Positions 15,106-21,273 of a DNA stretch of 21,273 nucleotides are shown piece by piece. Numbering within the stretch: position 1 is the stretch's first letter; every line of letters begins with the position of its first letter. The notes beneath the pieces were generated by a model. The model saw only the letters and a list, made by a program, of their open reading frames with translations. It did not search any database and was not told the origin of the DNA. Source of the DNA: JASLPR01 sp964496475 (GTDB lineage: Bacteria; Chloroflexota; UBA11872; VXNJ01); contig CAZBZS010000038.1 of the NCBI GenBank assembly GCA_964496475.1, positions 1 to 21,273 of the forward strand. The letters are read 5' to 3'. Position numbers and translations under genes: made by a program.

Positions 15106-16058
15106 GTTCGCCGGCCTCGGGTGGAACCGGGGCGAGGTCTGAAGGTAACCCGTGGAAGAGACTAGGGCGTCGCCTGGTACCCAATGACGAGGCGGCCTGG
15201 GGAATGGCGTTTATCGCGCCGTCGGTGCTGTTCTTCCTGATGTTCATATTGGTACCGGTGGCGCTATCGTTCTGGCTTGGATTCCATCGGTGGAATCCGC
15301 TGCGACCGATGACCGAGGCGCAATGGATCGGTCTGGACAATTTCATAGAGCTGGTGACCGACCGAGATTTCATGAGGACAGCGTGGAATACGTTTGTGTT
15401 CGTGGTGGGATCAGTGACGTTGATGGTGGTGGGGTCGATACTGACGGCGCTGTCGCTGAATGCGGGAATTAGGGCGTCGGCCATTTATCGTGGCCTGTTT
15501 TATTCGCCGGTGGTGACTTCGCTGGTGGCGACGGCGGTGATCTGGCTGTGGATATTCGATCCGCAGTGGGGATTCATCAACAACGTGCTGCGGGAGCTGG
15601 GAATCCCGGAGCCGCGGTGGACAGCGTCGCGGGACTGGGCGATGCCGACGGTGATCATTACGTTTGTGTGGCGGGAGGTGGGGTATTTCACGGTGATCTA
15701 CCTGGCGGCGTTGCAAGGGATACCGGAAGATTTGAAGGAGGCGGCGAAGATCGATGGGGCGAGCCCGTTGCAAGTATTCCGCCACATCACGATTCCGCTG
15801 CTGATGCCGGCGACGCTGTTTGTGCTGGTGCTGGGGATTCTGAGGGCGACGCAGAATTCGTTCGCGGTGATCTACGTGATGACTTCGGGTGGGCCGGTGA
15901 ACTCGACGAATGTGCTGGTGGTGTACTTGTTCCAGTATGCGTTTGAGTTCTTCCGGATGGGATTCGCGAGTGCGGTGTCGCTGTTCATATTCGTGCTGAT
16001 ATTTGGACTTTCGCTGGTGCAGTTCCGCTTGATCGGGCGTAGGACGGAGTTGCTGTAG
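15096..16058 (+). CDS. Sugar ABC transporter permease, CUT1 (MalF-like)
   Basis: A 320-residue inner-membrane subunit of a carbohydrate importer. After a polar N-terminus of about 35 residues, the first helix (MAFIAPSVLFFLMFILVPVALSF, split by prolines) is followed by FHRWNPL and the WIGLDNFIEL motif typical of MalF/UgpA-like proteins, four to five further helices, and the EAA loop LKEAAKIDGASPLQVFRHIT ending IPLL, which contacts the ATPase. ATG 15096 is used; its own ribosome site is weak (AGG three bases away), and it may be translated by coupling to the small upstream frame. The gene overlaps the next permease by one base (TAGTG). First gene of the importer operon and divergent from the sulfatase pair. 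Confidence 0.95.
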   Translation: MAVGSPASGGTGARSEGNPWKRLGRRLVPNDEAAWGMAFIAPSVLFFLMFILVPVALSFWLGFHRWNPLRPMTEAQWIGLDNFIELVTDRDFMRTAWNTFVFVVGSVTLMVVGSILTALSLNAGIRASAIYRGLFYSPVVTSLVATAVIWLWIFDPQWGFINNVLRELGIPEPRWTASRDWAMPTVIITFVWREVGYFTVIYLAALQGIPEDLKEAAKIDGASPLQVFRHITIPLLMPATLFVLVLGILRATQNSFAVIYVMTSGGPVNSTNVLVVYLFQYAFEFFRMGFASAVSLFIFVLIFGLSLVQFRLIGRRTELL

Positions 16059-16945
16059 TGGCGGGCTCGGTACAGGCGGCGCAGACGCAGAGGGCGGTGG
16101 CGACGCTGCATTCGAGTCGGTTGAGGTGGACCCGGCGCGGTACGCGGCTGGTGCTCTACATCTACCTGACGGCGGGGGCGCTGCTGGTGCTGATCCCGTA
16201 TTTCTGGATGGTGAGCGCGTCGCTGAAGACGCCGGGCGAAATTTTCCAGGCGGGGGTGAATTTTTTCCCGACGAGCTTCTATACAGCGAACTACGAGGTA
16301 CTGTTTGGGGATTATCAAATTGTGCGGTGGCTGGTAAATAGCTTCGTGGTGGGCGGGATCGTCATGCTGACGAACATGACGTTCACGGTGACGGCGGGGT
16401 ATGCGTTCGCGAGATTGAGGTTCAGGGGCCGGGACTTCATGTTCTTTGTGTACGTTGGCGCAATGATGGTGCCGCTCCAGGTGCGGCTGATTCCGAGCTT
16501 CATCATCGTGAAGAACCTGGGCTGGCTGGACACCTACCAGGGGATCGCGTCGATTCAGCTGATCGAGTTTTTCGGGATTTTCTTGATTCGACAGTTTATG
16601 TTGAACTTTCCTAGGGAGCTTGAAGACGCGGCGCGGATTGACGGGTGCAGCTGGTTCCGGGTGATGTGGCAGATAATCTTGCCGAATAGCAAACCGGCGC
16701 TGGCGGCGCTGGCGATCTTTACATTTACGGCGTCGTGGAATAATTTCCTGTGGCCGCTAGTGGTGATCAATAAACCGGACTGGATGACGATTCAAGTGGG
16801 ATTGTCGTCCATGAAGGGGGAGATCATTCCCTGGGGAGTCTTGATGGCGGGCACGTTTATATCGGCATTCCCGCTGGCGATTCTCTATATTTTGCTTCAA
16901 AGACTGTTTGTGCAGGGTATCGTTACGAGCGGAATTAAGGGGTAG
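16058..16945 (+). CDS. Sugar ABC transporter permease, CUT1 (MalG-like)
   Basis: The second permease, 295 residues, starting GTG 16058 overlapping the stop of the first by one base, which implies translational coupling. It has helix 1 (LYIYLTAGALLVLIPYFWMV) followed by the SASLKTPGEIF segment that is characteristic of MalG/UgpE/LacG proteins, NSFVVGG, GYAFARLRFRGRD, and the EAA loop LEDAARIDGCSWFRVMWQII plus LPNSKPAL. The C-terminus ends LQRLFVQGIVTSGIKG, the typical G-(A/S)-(V/I)-KG tail of this subfamily. It forms the heterodimeric channel with the upstream permease. No ATPase gene follows; these importers often share one ATPase encoded elsewhere. Confidence 0.95.
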   Translation: MAGSVQAAQTQRAVATLHSSRLRWTRRGTRLVLYIYLTAGALLVLIPYFWMVSASLKTPGEIFQAGVNFFPTSFYTANYEVLFGDYQIVRWLVNSFVVGGIVMLTNMTFTVTAGYAFARLRFRGRDFMFFVYVGAMMVPLQVRLIPSFIIVKNLGWLDTYQGIASIQLIEFFGIFLIRQFMLNFPRELEDAARIDGCSWFRVMWQIILPNSKPALAALAIFTFTASWNNFLWPLVVINKPDWMTIQVGLSSMKGEIIPWGVLMAGTFISAFPLAILYILLQRLFVQGIVTSGIKG

Positions 16946-16954
16946 ATAGTTTCT

Positions 16955-16972
16955 GAATCCCGGCTGGGATTC
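16955..16972 (+). promoter_or_regulatory. Small perfect hairpin between permease and binding-protein genes
   Basis: GAATCCC (16955-16961), loop GGCT, GGGATTC (16966-16972). It lies 9 bases after the permease stop and 62 bases before the binding-protein start. There is no U run, so it is more likely an mRNA-stability or processing element setting subunit ratio than a terminator. It could also be chance. Confidence 0.35.
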
Positions 16973-17034
16973 GCGACGGATGAGAATCGGTTTGACCCGG
17001 CGTGAGTGCGTTGGGCTTAGTAGTGGGAGACACG

Positions 17035-18582
17035 ATGCGCATATTGAAGGATTTGAGCAGGCGGAAGCTGCTGCGGACCGGCGCCCTGGGCGGCGTTGGA
17101 GTCGCGGTGATGGCGGCTTGTGGCGAGACGGTCGAGGTGATCAAGGAAGTCCCGGTAGAGGTCATCAAAGAGGTCGAAGTAGCGGGCGCCACGGTCGTCA
17201 AAGAGGTAGAGGTTGAGGTAGAGGTACTCAAAGAAGTTGAGAAGATCGTCGAAGTCGAGGTTGAAGTCGCGGGCGAGACCACGGTGGTCGAGAAGATCGT
17301 CGAGGTAGAGGCCGACGTTGTGACGACGTCAGTGAACGCGTGGTTTAACCAGTCGACGCAGATGGCGAACTTCGAGGAGAAGGTGGTGAAGCACTACCAC
17401 CGGGCGCAGAGCCTGTTCCGACTGGAATCGATCCTGGTTCCGAATAACGAGCTGACGACGAAGATGACGGCGGCGATCGCCGGCGGAGAGCCACCGGACG
17501 TGGTTCGGATTGGCGGCGGCACGCTGACCAACGCTTTCTTCCGCCAGGGCGTGCTGTACGACATCGACCAGTTCGATCCGTCGGTGCGGGACAATGAAGA
17601 CATTGTGCAAGCGATCCGTACGACACTGATCTGGAACGACAAGATCTGGGCGATGCCGGTAAACAGCGGGACGAACGCGCTGTATTACAACCGGAATCTC
17701 TACGATGCGGCGGGGATTGGAGACCCGCCGACAACCTTTGAAGGAATAGTGGAGAACGCGGCCAAGATTCAGAGTCTCGGGGCCGACGCCGATGGCAACC
17801 CGGTGGTGGGTATGGAATGGCCGAGCCAACCGAAGCAGGGAACGCCGAACAGCATGTTCGGCGTATATTTTGGGCATGGCGCCTTTGGAGTGGATGAGAG
17901 CGGTACGAAAGCGCTCTTAGATTCGCCCCAAATGCTGGCTGCCCTGACCTGGCTGAAGGAGAACTTTGTCGATACCGGAACGATGCCGATCAAGCAGAAC
18001 CTGAATGAGCCCGGGATGACCAATGACTTTGGCACCGGCCTCGTGGGGCAGTACGTGGCCTATCCGTCTCGATTGCAGAACGCGATTGAGAATCTCGGTG
18101 GCGACGTCGGTCTGACGACGCGAATGCCGGCCGGTCCATTGGCGGATTTCCTGCCTATCGGTTTCGGTGATCTTGCGATGCCGACGAATGCTGCCAACAC
18201 CGAGGGTGGCTGGCACTTCACGGACTTCATTGGCAACGACCCGGAGAACGACTCGATCTGGTGCGCGGCGTTCGGTCAAATCCCGCCCCGATACTCGTAT
18301 CGGGACTCGGTCACGTTCTCGGCTTACCGGAAGGGGAACCCGGGCACGCAGCCGTTTATCGACGGTCAGAAGTCCGCGTTCCCCCAGTACTGGGGACCGG
18401 CCACGAACCAAATTTGGACGGAACTGGGCAAGGCACAGGAAGCGATCATCTTCGGCGAGGACCCGGCTACGGCGCTGGGGATCGCGCAGAAGTCGGCGCA
18501 GGAATCGCTGGACCTGGCGCTGGAGACGGACGAGGCGACGCCGCGGACGTTCCCGCCACTCACCGGCGGCTACGAGAACTAG
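17035..18582 (+). CDS. Extracellular sugar-binding lipoprotein of the ABC importer, twin-arginine signal
   Basis: A 515-residue family-1 solute-binding protein. The N-terminus reads MRILKDLSRRKLLRTGALGG, with S-R-R-K-L-L, a twin-arginine motif, at residues 8-13, and a lipobox VMAAC with Cys29, so it is probably exported folded by Tat and lipid-anchored. Residues 33-96 are a Val/Glu/Lys linker, then the binding domain begins (VNAWFNQSTQMANFEEKVV). Later landmarks are ELTTKMTAAIAGGEPPDVVR, the family hallmark, INDQFD-like segments, IWAMPVNSGTNALYYNRNLY and a C-terminal helical lobe. ATG 17035 has GGGAG five bases upstream; GTG 17002 is in frame but lacks such a site. Its plus-strand G excess is weaker than in the other plus-strand genes. 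It follows the two permeases by 89 bases and ends before a strong terminator. The ligand is unknown; a sulfated carbohydrate is inferred from neighbours. Confidence 0.94.
   Translation: MRILKDLSRRKLLRTGALGGVGVAVMAACGETVEVIKEVPVEVIKEVEVAGATVVKEVEVEVEVLKEVEKIVEVEVEVAGETTVVEKIVEVEADVVTTSVNAWFNQSTQMANFEEKVVKHYHRAQSLFRLESILVPNNELTTKMTAAIAGGEPPDVVRIGGGTLTNAFFRQGVLYDIDQFDPSVRDNEDIVQAIRTTLIWNDKIWAMPVNSGTNALYYNRNLYDAAGIGDPPTTFEGIVENAAKIQSLGADADGNPVVGMEWPSQPKQGTPNSMFGVYFGHGAFGVDESGTKALLDSPQMLAALTWLKENFVDTGTMPIKQNLNEPGMTNDFGTGLVGQYVAYPSRLQNAIENLGGDVGLTTRMPAGPLADFLPIGFGDLAMPTNAANTEGGWHFTDFIGNDPENDSIWCAAFGQIPPRYSYRDSVTFSAYRKGNPGTQPFIDGQKSAFPQYWGPATNQIWTELGKAQEAIIFGEDPATALGIAQKSAQESLDLALETDEATPRTFPPLTGGYEN
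17131..17322 (+). repeat. Val-Glu/Lys repeat linker in the binding lipoprotein
   Basis: Codons 33-96 encode degenerate repeats of V-E-V-(I/L/V)-K-E-V and E-K-I-V-E-V-E, interrupted twice by V-A-G-(A/E)-T. It forms a charged extended or helical spacer between the lipid anchor and the binding domain. Linkers of this composition are common on Chloroflexota lipoproteins and are the main taxonomic hint in the window. Confidence 0.85.
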
Positions 18583-18619
18583 GCTCGCCACTGGCTGCAT
18601 GAAGGTCGGAGAGTTTCAG

Positions 18620-18649
18620 CGGGCCGCGCACCTTCCGGTGCGCGGCCCG
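18620..18649. terminator. Strong hairpin terminator after the importer operon
   Basis: A 13-base perfect stem, CGGGCCGCGCACC (18620-18632) with GGTGCGCGGCCCG (18637-18649), loop TTCC, followed by TTT and a later T-rich stretch. It lies 38 bases past the binding-protein stop and between convergent genes, so it may also serve the sulfatase transcript from the right, although that side has no U run. Confidence 0.8.
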
Positions 18650-18767
18650 TTTAGCTTTCGGGCCTGTGGCCGGAGGTTGTGGGCTTTGGGGGGGTGGGGG
18701 ATGGGTGGGGGTGGTTGGCGGGCACTTCGGGAGGAAGCGACGTGCTGCAGATCGCCGGAGTGAAGGG

Positions 18768-20183
18768 CTAGTCGCTGCCGGGTTTCCAGGCGGGAATGCC
18801 GTGGCCGGAGTCGGCGGCGGCGATGAGGAGGCGGTCGCGCTGGCTGGCGCGGATGCGCTGGTCGAGGTCGTCGGGATCCCAGTCGGTGAGTAATTCCGTG
18901 AGAAGGCGCTCTTGAACGTCGGCGTGCGCTGAATCGTCGGCGAGGTTGGTGAGTTCGTCGGGATCGGAGTCGAGGTCGAAAAGCTCCAGGGAATCGTTGT
19001 GGTAGTAGTTGATTTTATGAGAGCCGCGGCGGAGCATGCGGGCGGGGGCGACAGCCCCGACGGCGAAGTATTCGGAAATGGCGTAGCCCGGAGATTCGGG
19101 GGCATCGCCGCGTAGCAGAGGTGCCAGGTTGGTTCCGGTCAGCTCGGGGAGGTCGGCGCCGGCGATGTCAAGGATGGTGGCGCTGAGGTCGACAAGGGAG
19201 GTGATCTGATCGATACGGCGGCCGGCGGCGACGTGGCCGGGCCAGCGAATGATCATGGGTATGTGGGAGGAGTGCTCGTAAAAGCTCTGTTTGTTCCAGA
19301 GGCCGTGTTCGCCGTTGAGCTCGCCGTGGTCGGAGACGTAGACGACGAGGGTGTCTTCGGACTGGCCGCCGGCGTCGAGAGCGTCCAGAACCTGGCCGAT
19401 ACGCTCGTCGCAGAAAGTGACGAGGCCGTAATAACCGGCGCGGGCGCGGGCGGTCTTTTCCGAGTCGATGTCGTGGAAGTCGAACCAGTCGCCCATGTGG
19501 AGGTTGTGGGAATGGAGGGTTTTTTTGTGGGAAGGGATGCCGGGCTGGTCGGCGTGGTCGGGAAAGTACCGATCCCAGTATGGCTGGCGGGCGATCAGGG
19601 GGTTATGGGGGGTAATGAAGGAGGCGCACAAAGCCCAGGGTTGGTCGTGGCGTTCGGGTTCGGCGAGATAGGCGGCGGAGCGGATGGCGACTTCGTCGTC
19701 GTATTGCTGGTAGACGTAGTCGCCGGGTCCAGATTCATCGAAAGCGGAACGGTCCATGGCGGCGCGCGAAATATCGAGGGAATCCCAATTGGCGATGAGG
19801 TGGGGGTTGCCGCTGCCGTGGACATCGCTGAGGAGTCGGCGCTGGAATCCGTGCATCTGATCGGGGCCGATGAAATGCATCTTGCCGCAGAGAGCGGTCT
19901 CGTAACCGGCGGAGTTGAGGCCGTGGGCCCAGGTGGGTTGATCACTGCCGAATGGCGTGCCGTTGTCCCAGGCGGCGATCTCGCTGACGAGCCTGCCGGT
20001 CATGAAGGAGGCGCGCGACGGGGCGCAGATCGGAGAGTTGCAGTAGGCGTTATCGAAGGTGGCGCCTTCGGTGGCGAGACGGTCGATAGCCGGGGTGTGG
20101 AGGAAAGGGTGGCCGTAGGCGCCGCTCCAGGCGGCGGAGTGCTGGTCGCTCATGAGGACGAGGATGTTCGGCGGCGATGGCAT
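18768..20183 (-). CDS. Type I sulfatase, choline-sulfatase-like, Cys-type, cytoplasmic
   Basis: A 471-residue sulfatase. It begins MPSPPNILVLMSDQHSAAWS (metal Asp13), with SPICAPSRASFMTGR (Cys53, to be converted to formylglycine). The segment CGKMHFIGPDQMHGFQRR is close to the GKMHFVGPDQLHGFE signature of choline sulfatase (BetC) and its relatives. Later, ITPHNPLIA, ARAGYYGLVTFCDERIGQVL, VYVSDHGELNGEHGLWNKQSFYE and IRWPGHVAAGR follow the family order; the C-terminal part has KINYYHNDSLELFDLDSDPDE. No signal peptide is present. ATG 20181-20183 has GAGG about nine bases upstream. It lies 43 bases downstream of a paralogous sulfatase on the same strand. The name choline sulfatase is only a subfamily label; no bet genes are adjacent. 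Confidence 0.94.
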   Translation of the reverse strand: MPSPPNILVLMSDQHSAAWSGAYGHPFLHTPAIDRLATEGATFDNAYCNSPICAPSRASFMTGRLVSEIAAWDNGTPFGSDQPTWAHGLNSAGYETALCGKMHFIGPDQMHGFQRRLLSDVHGSGNPHLIANWDSLDISRAAMDRSAFDESGPGDYVYQQYDDEVAIRSAAYLAEPERHDQPWALCASFITPHNPLIARQPYWDRYFPDHADQPGIPSHKKTLHSHNLHMGDWFDFHDIDSEKTARARAGYYGLVTFCDERIGQVLDALDAGGQSEDTLVVYVSDHGELNGEHGLWNKQSFYEHSSHIPMIIRWPGHVAAGRRIDQITSLVDLSATILDIAGADLPELTGTNLAPLLRGDAPESPGYAISEYFAVGAVAPARMLRRGSHKINYYHNDSLELFDLDSDPDELTNLADDSAHADVQERLLTELLTDWDPDDLDQRIRASQRDRLLIAAADSGHGIPAWKPGSD

Positions 20184-20226
20184 TAGCAGGGGCCTCGGGA
20201 TCGATAGGGGGACGGGATGGGTGGGG

Positions 20227-21273
20227 TCAATCTCCTCCGGCCCAGGCCGGGGTGTAGGGCTGGCCGCCCATGGAGCGGTTGATGAGCATCCGGTCCTGTT
20301 GACCGGTGATAATGTCGGCCTTGATGGCTTCGGCGTCCCAGCCGCCCAGGATGGCAGCGGTCAATTCGGCGACGGTGGCGGCGTGGGTGGGATCGGCTGC
20401 GAGGTCGGCCAACTCGTCGGGGTCTTCCTCGAGATCGAATAGCTCGGGTGGATCGTCGAGGTAGTAGTTGAGCTTGTAGCGGCCGCGCCGCAGCATGCGG
20501 CCGGGGGTGGTGGTGCCGTGGGCGTGATATTCGGAGAAGGCCTCCCCGTCGTCGTCTTCGGCGTCGCCGCGGAGCAGCGGGACGAGGCTGACGCCGTCGG
20601 TGTCGCCAGGGTCAGCGCCGGCGACGTCGAGCATGGTCTGGACGAGGTCGAGGAGGGAGGTCACTTGGTTGTGACGGGAGCCTGGCTTGACGACGCCGGG
20701 CCAGCGGACGATGAGCGGGACGCGGGTGGAGGGGTCGTAGAAGGTGCACTTGTACCAGAGGCCGTGCTCGCCGAGGCTTTCGCCGTGGTCGGAGGTGTAG
20801 ACGACGATGGTGTTGTTGGCGAGGCCGTTGGCGTCGACGGCGGCGAGGATTTCACCGATCTTGTCGTCGCCGAATTCGGTGAGGCCGTAGTAGGCGGCGC
20901 GGGCGACGCGGATTTGCTCTTCGGTGATGTTCTCGGCCTGGAAGTGATCGCGAAGGCGATGGGTCTGGGGGTGGCTCTCATCGAGGGGAAGGGCGGGAGT
21001 GCGAGGGAGGTCGGCGTGCTCAGGGTAGTAGCCGTAGTAATACTCGGGGCGAACGCGGAATGGAAAGTGTGGGGCGAAAATGCCGACGCACAGGGCCCAA
21101 GGCCGCTCGTGGCGGTCGCCGTCGAGTAGATAGGTGACGGCGCGATGGGCGGCTTCGTCGTCGAATCGCTGGTGGACGGTGTCGCCGGCACCGGTGTCTT
21201 TGGTGAGGCGATCGCTGACTGCCAGGGGATCGGCCAGCTTGCCGGTGGTCCAATCGGGGAGGTTGGTGTGATA
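20227..21273 (-). CDS. Type I sulfatase, choline-sulfatase-like, N-terminus off the right edge
   Basis: The C-terminal 348 codons of a sulfatase; the N-terminal part with the C-x-P-S-R active site is outside the window. Visible: DTVHQRFDDEAAHRAV, RPWALCVGIFAPHFPFRVRP, ARAAYYGLTEFGDDKIGEIL, VVYTSDHGESLGEHGLWYK (metal site), VPLIVRWPGVVKPGSRHN and YKLNYYLDDPPELFDLEEDPDE. The order and wording match the neighbouring sulfatase at 18768-20183, so the two are paralogues in one leftward operon, with 43 bases between them. The frame is open and coding through position 21273. Whether it has a signal peptide or a Cys or Ser active site cannot be seen. Confidence 0.92.
   Translation of the reverse strand, partial: YHTNLPDWTTGKLADPLAVSDRLTKDTGAGDTVHQRFDDEAAHRAVTYLLDGDRHERPWALCVGIFAPHFPFRVRPEYYYGYYPEHADLPRTPALPLDESHPQTHRLRDHFQAENITEEQIRVARAAYYGLTEFGDDKIGEILAAVDANGLANNTIVVYTSDHGESLGEHGLWYKCTFYDPSTRVPLIVRWPGVVKPGSRHNQVTSLLDLVQTMLDVAGADPGDTDGVSLVPLLRGDAEDDDGEAFSEYHAHGTTTPGRMLRRGRYKLNYYLDDPPELFDLEEDPDELADLAADPTHAATVAELTAAILGGWDAEAIKADIITGQQDRMLINRSMGGQPYTPAWAGGD

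Noticed and set aside
17131..17322. Repetitive stretch considered as a CRISPR or tandem DNA repeat
   Set aside because: The repeats are degenerate at base level, have no spacers, and are explained by the Val-Glu/Lys protein linker.
18620..18649. Long GC-rich inverted repeat considered as the end of an insertion sequence
   Set aside because: It has a 4-base loop, no partner copy and no transposase nearby; its place after an operon fits a terminator.

Overview
The window is high-GC bacterial DNA, probably from an uncultivated marine Chloroflexota (SAR202-like) genome or a relative. The pointers are a solute-binding lipoprotein whose signal peptide is followed by a long Val-Glu/Lys linker, a style common in Chloroflexota, together with many type I sulfatases and a mix of oxidative and catabolic enzymes. 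This assignment is inference; there is no rRNA or other phylogenetic marker in the window. The sequence is draft quality: a run of 10 N at 9179-9188 and a 22-base G tract at 10149-10170.

Layout. 1-1455 (minus): a two-gene unit, an alpha/beta-hydrolase-fold protein lacking its nucleophile, then a fumarylacetoacetate-hydrolase-family enzyme cut by the left edge. 1456-2076: no convincing gene. 2077-3044: a lower-GC segment with a six-helix membrane protein (+), a strong hairpin terminator, and a remnant of the C-terminus of TatC (minus). 3172-5529 (+): a coiled-coil protein with an orphan C-terminal domain, a single PD40/TolB-type propeller repeat, and an agarase-like glycoside hydrolase broken by a frameshift and an in-frame TGA. 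5589-8609 (minus): IolD (inositol catabolism) and GpsA. 8771-11983 (+): a 14-helix MFS transporter, an AI-2E-family membrane protein with a structured leader, and a DNA-3-methyladenine-glycosylase-like gene broken by TAG. 12045-21273: four sulfatases around a CUT1-type sugar ABC importer.

The last region is the coherent system. Two paralogous sulfatases (12045-14767, minus) are divergent from the permease-permease-binding protein operon (15096-18582, plus), and share a 328-base control region with it. Two sulfatases of another subfamily (choline-sulfatase-like) converge from the right (18768-21273, minus). The three sulfatases whose N-termini are visible have no signal peptide. This suggests that a small sulfated substrate is imported intact and desulfated in the cytoplasm, with the broken glycoside hydrolase and IolD as possible catabolic neighbours. 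No ATPase subunit and no sulfatase-maturing enzyme are present in the window.

Two genome-scale signals stand out. The plus strand is G-rich almost throughout whichever strand is coding, so plus-strand genes use G-ending codons and minus-strand genes C-ending codons. Also, gene remnants and disrupted genes are unusually frequent (tatC, PD40, glycoside hydrolase, Tag-like), which reflects either real decay or draft-sequence errors.
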